Source: Saccharomycodes ludwigii
Lineage: Eukaryota > Ascomycota > Saccharomycetes > Saccharomycodales > Saccharomycodaceae
DNA length: 64,000 bases
Assembly: GCF_020623625.1 (NCBI RefSeq)
Contig: NC_060200.1
Location: 2,190,001-2,254,000, forward strand
Reading direction: 5' to 3'
The stretch's first letter is position 1; every line of letters begins with the position of its first letter. A program made the position numbers and the translations under genes. Shown in pieces: positions 19,229 to 29,400 of this stretch. The notes beneath the pieces were generated by a model, which was given only the letters and a program-made list of their open reading frames with translations, searched no databases and was not told the DNA's origin.

Positions 19229-22200
19229 TTATAACTTTCCAATTCTATCTTTGATTTGCTTCAACTTTAAGAGCTTTCCCTTTTGAGATACTAACATTTT
19301 CTTGCTAATGTCAACAATTACCGTGCTAAACAAAAAAGTATTTTTTGATGCCATAAAATTATTAATTTCTTCAGCCAAATTTACATGTTCATTGCGTAGC
19401 TGTGTATCAATCGTACGTAACTTTTCAAATGCATTCTTGAGGCTAATATAAGCTTTATTCTTATACATTTGTCTATTTTCCTCTAAGTAATCTTCTACCA
19501 TCGTAGGCCATACCTGACCACCACTTTTTTTATAGTCCGGGTTTGACCGATTATATTGCTTTTCATTTTCTAGATATTCTACATGTAAAAGAAACCAGCT
19601 TTGAATCGTGGTTGTGGTTGATTTTTGTATTTTAGTAATTAATTTTTCAATGCATATATAAAAAAAATTTACCGCTAGAATGGATTCTGAAAATGGATAA
19701 TCATGTAATTTCAAAATGTCGGTTTTAAGCGTTTCAAAAGTAGAATCAAAAATCTTGCCGTATAATGGTTCCATAATCTTTTTTAATAAGATATAATCTG
19801 ATTCGACTATATCTTTCATTTTTAATGGATAGAAAATTAACAGCTTTTTCAAAATTGATACCTCTTTTTTTAAATTGTGCAATTCATTTATTGCAAATCT
19901 TAAAAACATTTTAATGCTCAGAACTTCTTCATTGTTCATCAATTTGTACTTAGCACTTGGTACATGCCTTACGGACTTTTGAGCATCAACTTCGTTGACT
20001 TTTTGTTTTAAGTACTTAACCATTTGATGATCGTTTAATAGCAATCCATCCAGAAAATCCTTGTCATTTAAACATATTCCAAAAACAATTTTATCCCAGT
20101 AACTAAATATCTTGTTAATTTGAAGTTTTCTAAAGTCACCAAGTAGCATTTCACTTTTTTCCGTTGATATAGGTATATTGTTCAAAATTATATCATGTGA
20201 CAAAAAAGAATACTTGTACTTTTTTTTATGGAGAAAGACAAATGCCTTAAAACATTTTAGACTATGCTTGGTCACAAGAACCTCTCTATTATTTCCCTTT
20301 AAAGACATAGATAAGACCCAAGTGGTACCTTCCAATCTAAGGGATAAAAAGACAGGCTTTCTCTCCATATCCTTAAACGGTATTATGTTTCTACCCAATA
20401 TATCCATTATCACAGGCGATTTCACAAAATCAAAGCAGGACATGCCAATATACTTTTTTGGACTATCTACTCTTGCGTGTAACATGACACGATCATCTGT
20501 TACGATATCTCTAATATTTTGAACCCTATTATATTTGGAAAATACCATTAATGGAGTCATTCCAGAGGAGTTTCTCGCATTCACATCAATGTTTTTTAAT
20601 TGAAGCACTTCTTTTAAGTTGCTTTTCAAAATATGTAAAAGGCTGTTCCCCTTCTTATCCACATGATAATAGAAATCAAAAGATAAGTGCTTCAGTGAAT
20701 AGGAGCTGATGCAAAGCCTTAGTGATATGTCTACAAGTATCTCATATTGGGGATGGTCATAACTTCGAAGCAAAGAAAATAATGGAGTATATCCCAAATT
20801 ATCTTTAATATCCCAGTCGAGTAACAAGCCAACTTTTTTCAAGCCGTTTAGGTCAAATCCAAAATAATGACCACACGTCCTGTTGGTTGAGTTTTCTGTG
20901 GCATTGATAAAAACAGACATTTCCATCTTCGTGCAGTTCTCACATAACAAATTCATTATAATTTCTGTCATTTTGGTATTTTCGTATTTTAGACTTTGTA
21001 AAAGTAGAGTACGATTGTCCTTATCTCTATCCTCTAAGATATCTTCCAATGCAAAAAATTCTGGATTGCTTTCATAAACCCATGTAAAAATGTCACCCCC
21101 ATATTCCAGATTTTGTGAACAAAGAGAAATAAACGATTCCCCCTTAAAAGTCCTTGTTTTAACCAAAAATTCAACGTCTGTTATTACTTTGTTTCGATCT
21201 AAAAACATTTTCAAGTCGTCTAATTGGCCACCCTTCACAATTTCCCAAAAACTATAAACACACTCACATATAGTTAAAATCCCGCCTTCGTCTCTCAAAG
21301 ACTGCTCTATGAAGGATAAAGCGCCGGCATAAGTTGAAATAGCATATGCGGCAGGACCAAATGAAACAGTTTCCTCATATATACTAAAATGTTGTAAATA
21401 GATTAACTGCTCATATAAAGAATGGCTATCAGATCTGCATAAACATAGAATTAGCAAAGAAAGCAATGTGTCTGCATCTAAAAATTCATCTGCTGAAAGA
21501 CATTTAAGTACTTTTAACAATAACTCACATTTTTCTCTATGAAGCTTTCTTTTTGAAATCTCCTTAATTAGTAAAACAGCTTTGTCTATTCTTCTTTCAT
21601 AATCTATAACAGTTTTTAATGAAAATGCACTATCGTTGTTCTCCAAGTATAAAGGAGTTGATAAAACATTTAGTGATATTTGGCTAATTGCAGACAAAAA
21701 AATCCTATCATTCTTGGTTACCTGTTTTATGATACTTATTATAGGTTTGTAACAACACTTTTCTACATATTCTGAGACTGTTTCTTGTAAATTAGGAAGA
21801 TCTTTAAATTCTTTTTTATTTTTACAAAACTCTATACTTTGGTCAATTATCCCTGAGAAAGCTTTGGATATTTCATCAAAGCTATGTTTTTTGTAGGAAT
21901 GCTTCAGTTCTTTCAATTGAAAGTCTAAACTGGATTTGAGACTATTGGTCACATCCTGGTGAAGAGCTAGAAAACGCTCAAATTTAAGGGTTTCCCCATT
22001 TTCAGTTTCCTCTTCTTCTGAGTCTAATGGATTGTTTACGATTTGTATATTTTGTGGCAACAAACAATTCAATATGTTATTATTGTCTACTAGACATATA
22101 TCTATGAATAAAAATAAAAAGTGAGAATCAGCAAAAAAATAATCATTAAAATTCGGGAAATATTGGACATCAAGTATCTTTATCCTCCTGACGTTATTCA

Positions 22201-22516
22201 GTATTATATTAAAATCACTTATTCTTATGTTGCTTTCCTTATTATTCAATGTTTTGTACCAATTATTGTTTGGATCATCTGAAGTTACCAGTATATGGGA
22301 ACTGACGAATTCTTCGCATAGTTTTATAGGTATTTGTGAATGTGTATCGTACTTTAATAGTTGCTCAAATGGTGGGACTAATAGTATAAAATTTTGGAAT
22401 TTCAATTTTTCAAAAATTTTAGATAGAGGTGATGTTTTGGGATTAGGACAATTGAAAAGTGCATTAATTAGTGGATTTAATAAAGTTGGAAGTTGTGGCA
22501 ATCTATCATTCGACAT
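19229..22516 (-). CDS. VRL1: VRL1, VPS9-domain ankyrin protein (VARP-like)
   Basis: Predicted Rab5-type guanine nucleotide exchange factor of endosomes. In yeast Vrl1 pairs with Vin1 in the sorting-nexin-like VINE complex. The protein has 1095 residues, close to the about 1090 reported for the intact yeast gene. A VPS9 domain lies at about 300-405, with the conserved acidic and hydroxyl residues in SADEFLDADTLLSLLILC and the aromatic AAYAISTYAGAL stretch. Ankyrin-like repeats span about 500-700 (DNLGYTPLFSLL, NSSGMTPLMVFSKYN), then a PX-like segment near 720-830 and a helical BAR-like C-terminus. The gene is uninterrupted here, whereas the S288C reference strain carries it split as two frames (YML003W/YML002W). 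Its promoter faces that of TSR3. Confidence 0.9.
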   Translation of the reverse strand: MSNDRLPQLPTLLNPLINALFNCPNPKTSPLSKIFEKLKFQNFILLVPPFEQLLKYDTHSQIPIKLCEEFVSSHILVTSDDPNNNWYKTLNNKESNIRISDFNIILNNVRRIKILDVQYFPNFNDYFFADSHFLFLFIDICLVDNNNILNCLLPQNIQIVNNPLDSEEEETENGETLKFERFLALHQDVTNSLKSSLDFQLKELKHSYKKHSFDEISKAFSGIIDQSIEFCKNKKEFKDLPNLQETVSEYVEKCCYKPIISIIKQVTKNDRIFLSAISQISLNVLSTPLYLENNDSAFSLKTVIDYERRIDKAVLLIKEISKRKLHREKCELLLKVLKCLSADEFLDADTLLSLLILCLCRSDSHSLYEQLIYLQHFSIYEETVSFGPAAYAISTYAGALSFIEQSLRDEGGILTICECVYSFWEIVKGGQLDDLKMFLDRNKVITDVEFLVKTRTFKGESFISLCSQNLEYGGDIFTWVYESNPEFFALEDILEDRDKDNRTLLLQSLKYENTKMTEIIMNLLCENCTKMEMSVFINATENSTNRTCGHYFGFDLNGLKKVGLLLDWDIKDNLGYTPLFSLLRSYDHPQYEILVDISLRLCISSYSLKHLSFDFYYHVDKKGNSLLHILKSNLKEVLQLKNIDVNARNSSGMTPLMVFSKYNRVQNIRDIVTDDRVMLHARVDSPKKYIGMSCFDFVKSPVIMDILGRNIIPFKDMERKPVFLSLRLEGTTWVLSMSLKGNNREVLVTKHSLKCFKAFVFLHKKKYKYSFLSHDIILNNIPISTEKSEMLLGDFRKLQINKIFSYWDKIVFGICLNDKDFLDGLLLNDHQMVKYLKQKVNEVDAQKSVRHVPSAKYKLMNNEEVLSIKMFLRFAINELHNLKKEVSILKKLLIFYPLKMKDIVESDYILLKKIMEPLYGKIFDSTFETLKTDILKLHDYPFSESILAVNFFYICIEKLITKIQKSTTTTIQSWFLLHVEYLENEKQYNRSNPDYKKSGGQVWPTMVEDYLEENRQMYKNKAYISLKNAFEKLRTIDTQLRNEHVNLAEEINNFMASKNTFLFSTVIVDISKKMLVSQKGKLLKLKQIKDRIGKL

Positions 22517-22767
22517 CGAACCACCTAATATTTATATACGATTTTTGAGTAACTCTAAAGTAGCAGGTCTATAACAGTGCTAAAGAGTAGGAATAGGATA
22601 TTATTAGTAACTGTAACGTATACGTATATCAATTATTAAAATGAACTTGTTTTTATGCTTTGCAGTATTTAATATTTAATCTTACCAAAAGATAAAAGGT
22701 AGTTTTATATGTTAAAAATTTCTGGTATTAAGCTTATAACAGGAGCAGGGATTGTATATATAACATA

Positions 22768-22777
22768 ATCACGTGAT
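22768..22777. promoter_or_regulatory. Cbf1-type site, VRL1/TSR3 promoter
   Basis: ATCACGTGAT is a perfect palindrome carrying the Cbf1 core TCACGTGA. It lies 252 bp upstream of VRL1 and 274 bp upstream of TSR3. It also fits CDEI, but no CDEII- or CDEIII-like sequence accompanies it. Confidence 0.5.
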
Positions 22778-22877
22778 GATATATCACTACTGACGAGCAT
22801 GTTATATCCATGATATAAACTTTTTGTATCGATTCAAAAAAAAAAAAAAAAAAAAAAAAAAATTCGTTTTTCGTTTA

Positions 22878-22908
<31 letters not shown>

Positions 22909-22923
22909 CATTCTTGCGTGTAA

Positions 22924-22995
22924 AGTTTTAGTTGAAGTTTTAGTTGAAGTTTTAGTTGGAGTTTTAGTCGAAGTTTTAGTCGAAGTTTTAGATCA
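22924..22995 (+). repeat. 12-bp minisatellite before TSR3
   Basis: Six tandem units of AGTTTTAGTTGA: two identical, one ending TTGG, two ending TCGA and a last one ending ATCA. The array ends 55 bp before the TSR3 ATG, so it probably lies in the 5' UTR. Confidence 0.9.
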
Positions 22996-22997
22996 AG

Positions 22998-23029
<32 letters not shown>

Positions 23030-23050
23030 TCAATCAGAACCAAATAAACC

Positions 23051-24007
23051 ATGGGCAAAGGCAAAAATAAAAACCATGATGATAAACCAAGATCCTCACG
23101 TGGATCAAATGGCCATAGTATAAGACATAATCATAAGAGAATGGAAATGAGACATACTGGTGGTTCTTCCATTTCTAAATTTCCCGTTAAACTAGCCATG
23201 TGGGATTTCGATCATTGTGATCCTAAAAGATGCAGTGGGAAAAAATTAGAAAGATTAGGGCTAATAAAATCGTTAAAAGTTGGCCAAAAATTTCAAGGCA
23301 TTGTTGTATCACCGTCAGGTAAATCAGTGGTTTGTCCGGCAGATAAATCAATAGTAGAGGAAAATGGGGCTGCAGTGGTGGAATGTTCTTGGGCTCGTCT
23401 AGAGGAAGTTCCATTTGAAAGAATAGGTGGCAAACACGAAAGATTGTTACCTTATTTGGTTGCTGCAAACCAAGTCAACTATGGAAGACCTTGGAGGTTG
23501 AATTGTGTTGAGGCTTTGGCCGCTTGTTTTGCTATTGTCGGACGAACTGATTTGGCTGAGCAATTGTTATCTAATTTTTCCTGGGGGTTAGGTTTTTTGG
23601 AGTTAAATAGAGAATTACTTGAAATCTATCAACGTTGTACGGATTCGGACTCTGTGAAAAAGGCAGAAGAAGAGTGGTTAGCTCTAATAGAAAGGGAACA
23701 TGAAGAGCGTAAAAATCAATTAAGAAATGAAGATCTCTGGTCAACAGGGAATGTCAATAGAAAACCAAACCATACAGAAGATCACGATTTATTAGAAAAT
23801 AGCGACGATATAAATTATAACACCGCCAACCTTGAATTTGATTCATTAGGCAATATTGTTGCCAATCCAACAAAGGAGTTAAAATATGATCGTTTGGGTA
23901 ATATAATTGAATCTGATACTTTGGATGAACAGGCTGTGGAACTTCAAGAAGAAGAAGAGGAAGAAATTCCAACTTTGGTTAAGAGTGTTGATAATTTACG
24001 TATATAA
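23051..24007 (+). CDS. TSR3: TSR3, 18S rRNA aminocarboxypropyltransferase
   Basis: Transfers the 3-amino-3-carboxypropyl group from S-adenosylmethionine to the hypermodified pseudouridine (m1acp3-psi) of 18S rRNA, a late cytoplasmic step in 40S maturation. The protein has 318 residues (S. cerevisiae 313). The conserved N-terminal domain has MWDFDHCDPKRCSGKKL, then the core with VVECSWARLEEVPF and the RLLPYLVAANQVNYGRPWRL region that forms the SAM-binding SPOUT-like fold. The tail after about 220 is acidic and less conserved, with a doubled motif (EFDSLGNIV and KYDRLGNII). First ATG used. TSR3 and SGT2 are neighbours in S. cerevisiae. Confidence 0.96.
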   Translation: MGKGKNKNHDDKPRSSRGSNGHSIRHNHKRMEMRHTGGSSISKFPVKLAMWDFDHCDPKRCSGKKLERLGLIKSLKVGQKFQGIVVSPSGKSVVCPADKSIVEENGAAVVECSWARLEEVPFERIGGKHERLLPYLVAANQVNYGRPWRLNCVEALAACFAIVGRTDLAEQLLSNFSWGLGFLELNRELLEIYQRCTDSDSVKKAEEEWLALIEREHEERKNQLRNEDLWSTGNVNRKPNHTEDHDLLENSDDINYNTANLEFDSLGNIVANPTKELKYDRLGNIIESDTLDEQAVELQEEEEEEIPTLVKSVDNLRI

Positions 24008-24411
24008 ATTGAGAAAAAACTTGTATTATTATTTCTGACATTTTTATTACTATTTTATCTATGTTTTGTATCTAAATTATCTTAAGTGGAACTGGATAAA
24101 ATTTAATCTTCTTTTTTTTCTTTTTTATCCTATGTAAAAAATGTGACTTATTATTAATATCCTTTCCCGTACTATTGCACACAGATGGACTTTTTATTGT
24201 CAGCTTTTTTTATTTTTTTTTTATTTTATTTTTTTTTTATCTTCTCTCCTGCTGTAATATTTTCAGTCCACTCACCTGTGTCCTTTAACCTTGTCACTAT
24301 TAACTACTTCCAATGATGAGCTAATTGTAATCTGTTTTTGTTTCTACCCCCCCCCTTTCCTATCATTGTTTGTTACACATTTCCAATTTAAAAGGCTTAA
24401 AGAAACTAAGC
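24008..24411. other. TSR3-NPR2 intergenic region
   Basis: About 400 bp with interrupted T runs (24110-24125 and 24206-24239) and a nine-base C run at about 24348-24356, 55 bp before the NPR2 ATG. No RNA gene is seen. Confidence 0.5.
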
Positions 24412-26418
24412 ATGAGCTTAAAATTTGATGATATCCAACCTATACATACTGTTTTTTACGCAGTTTTTCATCCCATGGAAGGAACAAAAATCAGTTTTCA
24501 ATTTCCAGAATCTAACCTGAGCAAAGCAAATGTAAACTTTAACACTATAAAAAACTATGTTATTCCCAAGCCGCAGTTATGCAACAAATTATTGACATTC
24601 AAATACGGGAATTACAGGATTGTAGGCTATCCTGTGAATGTAAAAGCTCCTTATTATGCTAGAAATTCGTTTAATTTTAATTTTGTTTACGTGTTTCCAT
24701 ATGATTGCGCAACAACTCCTTACGAACCGTCCATTGAAAGATTGGGCAAAATGTTTAGTGTTTTGGAGGAACAGTCCCAAATTCTCTCAAAGGCCGAGAT
24801 GGATCCTGTTTATTTTCAGGTAAAATCCAATAAAATCAAAGGGCTAGACGATATCAATACACAAGATAAATCATCACCAGATGTCTGTAGTAATACTACT
24901 AATGAAAAATATAATGATATCATAAATGAAATTTTGGGAGGATCGCCTCAATTATGTATACCAGACTTTTTAACTAAGCTTTATCAGGATTTGAATAACT
25001 ATTCAGAATGTTTGATTCCAATCGATCCAGGTAACTCGATCGATATAAAGTTGTTTCCATTATTAGCACCACCTACTGCCTCAGTATCTGTAGAAGATGT
25101 TCCTATAACAACTGTAAACTTAACCAAACTAATCGATGCGAACTGGGACCCAACCATGCTAAAAATTGTCCCATATATAAATGGGGTCAACAGCATAGCG
25201 AAAATAGCAAAAATAAGCGATAGTGATGTGAATTTAGTTATAGAGTGTGTTAATCATTTGATTTATTACAATTGTGTTTTGATCCTTGATATATTTCAGT
25301 TTAGCAATATATATGCGCCAACATCTGATATTTCCAAATTTTTAACCAACCCTTTATTAGCAAATGAGTGTCAAAAGTATATTATAACAAGAAACACCGA
25401 ATTTTTGTCGTTAGATTTCAACAAAAAATCTAGTTTTAGTCAGCAAAAGCCAACAATGAGGACTCTCCATTCAAGCAGTACAATAAATAGCAACACTAAA
25501 AAAAGATTGCCATCAATATCTTCTAGTTCCTCGAATTTTGACAATAAGCTTTCTACCTCCTCTTTGTCATCAACCTTCTCCAAAAACAGAAACTCGTTAG
25601 ACTTTAGCGTTACAAGAGATGATTCCAACAACACAATTTTGTTGCCAACAAAATCATGCATATTTGATTTATACAGATCTCTATCTCAGGGGAAACTTTT
25701 AAAAGATTGGTATAGAGAAAATATACAGACACTAAAATCAAATAATATTGATATCAGGAGATTTATAGTATTTGGCATTACAAGAGGACTAATTTACAGA
25801 TGCTATTCGTATCCGCTTTTAAAAAACAGTGTTGAATTGTTTAATGTGATTAATATTAATTCCGAAGATTTTAAAAAATTCATGAAAAATAAGAAAAATA
25901 AGGAAAAAAAACTATTTTCAACAGCCGACATTAAGCCAGATATGGAAACTTTTTCTACTTTAAAAAAACAAAATTCTGGATCTATTAATAGTAAATTGAC
26001 AGCAGAGTTAAGACCCGAAAACATTGCCGACGAGATATTAAAAGAGGTTTACCAGAAACTGAATAGCAAAAAGCAAAATTTGGAAAATGAAAGACGAATT
26101 ACAAACCCACTCTCCATTCTTCATAGCACCAGAAGTAATAGTGATCCAAGTTCCTCTGCAATTTCTAGAGAGCGATCACAAAAGGTATCTAGAAGAAACA
26201 AAGTTCTGTTTGACACTATTTCTAACGACAGTGACGCAGGAGAAGGATCGATCAACACAGAGACAAAGGAGAGGGATTCTAAGGACATAGAAATATTAAT
26301 AAAATGTCTTCGTAATGCAGATTCTATGGATCGTATTTGTACAGTATTACAAAAAGATAGAGAAGAAGTAGAAAACTTGCTTCACGATATTTCAACTTAT
26401 AGTTTAGTAAATAGCTAA
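24412..26418 (+). CDS. NPR2: NPR2, SEACIT/Iml1 complex subunit
   Basis: Subunit of the Npr2-Npr3-Iml1 (SEACIT, GATOR1-like) GTPase-activating complex, which restrains TORC1 at the vacuole when nitrogen is short. The protein has 668 residues from this ATG (S. cerevisiae 615). The N-terminal longin-type domain is well conserved: PIHTVFYAVFHPMEGTKI, the stretch FNTIKNYVIPKPQLC, and FVFPYDC-like and RLGKMFSVLEEQ segments. A Ser/Asn-rich insert follows at about 350-420, and the C-terminus has winged-helix-like parts. The ATG at 24412 puts PIHT at residue 10, as in S. cerevisiae; the frame's farther start is only a TTG. It converges with CIN8 37 bp away, and NPR2 and CIN8 are neighbours in S. cerevisiae too. 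Confidence 0.95.
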   Translation: MSLKFDDIQPIHTVFYAVFHPMEGTKISFQFPESNLSKANVNFNTIKNYVIPKPQLCNKLLTFKYGNYRIVGYPVNVKAPYYARNSFNFNFVYVFPYDCATTPYEPSIERLGKMFSVLEEQSQILSKAEMDPVYFQVKSNKIKGLDDINTQDKSSPDVCSNTTNEKYNDIINEILGGSPQLCIPDFLTKLYQDLNNYSECLIPIDPGNSIDIKLFPLLAPPTASVSVEDVPITTVNLTKLIDANWDPTMLKIVPYINGVNSIAKIAKISDSDVNLVIECVNHLIYYNCVLILDIFQFSNIYAPTSDISKFLTNPLLANECQKYIITRNTEFLSLDFNKKSSFSQQKPTMRTLHSSSTINSNTKKRLPSISSSSSNFDNKLSTSSLSSTFSKNRNSLDFSVTRDDSNNTILLPTKSCIFDLYRSLSQGKLLKDWYRENIQTLKSNNIDIRRFIVFGITRGLIYRCYSYPLLKNSVELFNVININSEDFKKFMKNKKNKEKKLFSTADIKPDMETFSTLKKQNSGSINSKLTAELRPENIADEILKEVYQKLNSKKQNLENERRITNPLSILHSTRSNSDPSSSAISRERSQKVSRRNKVLFDTISNDSDAGEGSINTETKERDSKDIEILIKCLRNADSMDRICTVLQKDREEVENLLHDISTYSLVNS

Positions 26419-26455
26419 ATTATAATAATTGTTATACATTTTTTTTTTTTTTTTT
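26419..26455. other. Very short convergent 3' spacer with poly(T)
   Basis: Only 37 bp separate the NPR2 and CIN8 stop codons, and about half is a T run. The two mRNA 3' ends must overlap. Confidence 0.8.
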
Positions 26456-29400
26456 TCACTCTATAACTTTATTCCTTTTGTTTAGAATACCCATTTCGCT
26501 TTCCTCAACAATATCAGATTTAACATCGTCATCCAATATATGTGTCCGTTTTCTTAGGATGGTAGGGCTTTGTGCTGTATTATTGTGTCTTTTTATGATA
26601 GTAGTCTCCCCTGGTTGGTTAACAGATGCGTGCGATATTCCATTCTCTATGGGAACCATTGGTCTCAATGGTGTTTTCCCTGTGGAACCAACCGGTTTTA
26701 ACTGTTTATACTCTATATGCTTAAGTATTTTGTCTAGGGTTGATTCATTTTCTTTGTTTTTGTTGTCATTATTTTCTATCAACTTTTCCAAACTATCACC
26801 CATATCCTTGATATTTTTTCGAATTGATTGGTAATGGCCCAAGTTCGATTTTAGTTCTAATTTCATCATATCTTGTGACGAAGATAACTCGTTTAAACCA
26901 GAAAAAAATCGGGAACCTTCTTTTGCATCGCTTAATTTTGCACATTCTTTATCTAAGCTATCTAATTGGATTTTGACCAAGTTTTTAAATTCAGCATTCG
27001 TAGTTTTGTTTTTTTGAAGTGTTTCTTGGATGCAAGTTATTGAATTTTTAAAATTGATTTCAAATTTATTATTTAATGAATCAGAATGATTGATTTTTTC
27101 TATAGTCTCATCTAATTTCAGTCTTGTTGGATTTAATGCTTTGTTTTCAGAGGCAACTAAATCTGTTGTTATATGCTTCAACGAGTCCATAAGCATGGTT
27201 TTGCTGTTTTGTAAATGATCTTCCATCAATTTCTTCATACTAGCCAATAATTCATTAGAATCTTCAGTTAAATGAGTATAGGTTGTCAATAATAATGGTG
27301 ATATAACTGCTTCACAATCCACGTTAAATAGATCTTCATTCAAAATATAACGGAATTCGTTACAATATTCACTTATTTCGCTTAACCCGGTAGTAATATT
27401 ACATATTTGCTTTGCTGTCACCTGCTTTAAATTTTCAATATGAGAAGTAATATCATCAAGATCTTTGGTTGAAACATCCACTTGAGTGTCTACCACATTT
27501 TGAATTTCTTGGACATTTTTAGATTTGATTTTCTGAAATGTTTCCATGACATCTTTTTTTATCGATTCGATTAGTGTTGTTGTGTTTCGAGGGCGGTCAG
27601 CAGATGAAACGATCACTTCCTCTACCTCATGTGTACCAATGTTTGTTTCTAGTATGTCTTGTATTCTCGATAAATACTGATCTATATTACCTTGTATTTC
27701 CCAGAGGGTATTATCTAAAATTTCTTTAATCCTATTTTTAGAATTTCTCTTGTCTTCATTGTAATAATTAACAGTATCCTGCATCAAAGTTATAGCTTCG
27801 GCCAATTGTTTGGCATGGTCTACCAAATTCTCTTCGTTTTTATGTTGTTTGTCCATTTTTTCATATATGTAATCAATCACTGTATTTAATTCCAAAATTT
27901 TTTTTTTTTGAAGCTCAAGTTTTCCTATAAACTTTTGCTTCTCTTTTAAATATTCCTCATTCTGAGACTTCAAATATTTTATCAACCTCTTAGCTTCTAT
28001 GACTTCTGTTTTAGAATTTTCATAATCCCTCATCAATTCATCATAATTTTCCGACTCTAAATAAATCCCCTCTTTATTTTTAGTGTTATACAAATCTGCC
28101 TTGAGCTTGGAGAGTTCGGTAGCTAAATTTTTTACTAGTATGTCTTTTAAAAGAAGTTCACCCATTTCCGGTTTATTTTTAATGTTTTTGGCCTTGGTTG
28201 CATATTCTAAGGTACTACTTGTTTCATCAAAATTCATCTGGGCTGGTGATATCGTGGCTATCAATGCAGTTTTGGTATTCCCACCTAGAGAGTCTTGCAA
28301 TAATCGTGTTAGCTTCGATTCTCTAAAGGGGACGTGTGGATTTTTGTCAGCCAATGAATTTATTACTCTTCCTAACGTTAATAGACTTTGATTTATCGAA
28401 CCAGCTTCTTTAATTCTCTGGTTTTGTGCTCCCGATTTATTAATGTTTTCTGAGCCTGCTAAATCTACTAAATTCATTTTTGAAATCCTGTACATCTCAT
28501 CGCGATCATTCGTTTTTTTGTACAACAGTATCGTAAATATAGTGTGAGATCTACTTGAAAAATCGTTCATTTTGGTGGATGCTACTTGTCTTAATTTTAA
28601 ACCTCTTTGTAATAACCTGATTCCTTGCTGCGCCGAGCTTATTTCAAATTCTTGTAAATTTTGTATGTAAATGCCAGTGTCATTGTTTCTTTCTCTGGTA
28701 CCATTAGTCGTGGCATTATTGTCTTGAAATGATAAAGATGAACTGTTTCGACTGCTGATACGGCTAAGACTAGATCGTCTGCTGTTCGAGATCGAAGGTG
28801 TGCTTCTAGTAAAACTTTTTCTCTTCATTGTGTTATTAGCAGCATCAGTATTATGAACATATCTTTTGGCTTTATAGGTATGATTCCTACTATTTTTAGG
28901 ATTTGAATCAAAAATTTTTAGTTTCTTAACATTGCTGTCCGATATAGTCGTTGATATTGGATACGCTAACAAATCTTTCAATTCTTCATTGTATAGCTCG
29001 ATGAAAGAACACTTTACTATGAAATCTGAGTTTTGCTGGTCAGATTTTAAATGGTCAAAAAGCTTGAACAATATCCTAGGTATAATTCCAGCTTCATCAA
29101 CTAGCTCTCCATTACGCAAGTTTTCATCCCCCGTCATAGTATATGTTTTCCCAGTAGATGTCATACCATATACTAGTACAGTACAGTTGTAGCCTTTGAC
29201 AAACTCTGTAAAAAGTGGATTTGCAATTTCTTGGAAAATAAGGTTTTGATCTGCACTTGGTCCAAATACTTTATCTACAAGGTATTTTTTGGAGGTGAGT
29301 TGTGCCGCTATTCCAATATCGCCAGATGTATTAATTATTACTTCATTCTTTCCCATTATATCAGGTACGGTCACTACAACTGGACTTTTAGCCTCAACCT

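Larger units (their letters stand above)
22517..23050. other. Divergent VRL1 / TSR3 promoter region
   Basis: Contains a palindromic Cbf1 site (22768-22777), an A run (22837-22861), a T run (22881-22908), a six-unit 12-bp tandem repeat (22924-22995) and an A run ending about 25 bp before the TSR3 ATG. Confidence 0.6.

Noticed and set aside
24314-24320. ATGATGA, a possible C box of a C/D snoRNA before NPR2.
   Set aside because: No CTGA D box follows before the NPR2 ATG and no terminal stem is visible.
24370-24411. Upstream extension of NPR2.
   Set aside because: The start would be TTG, and the ATG at 24412 reproduces the N-terminal length of S. cerevisiae Npr2.
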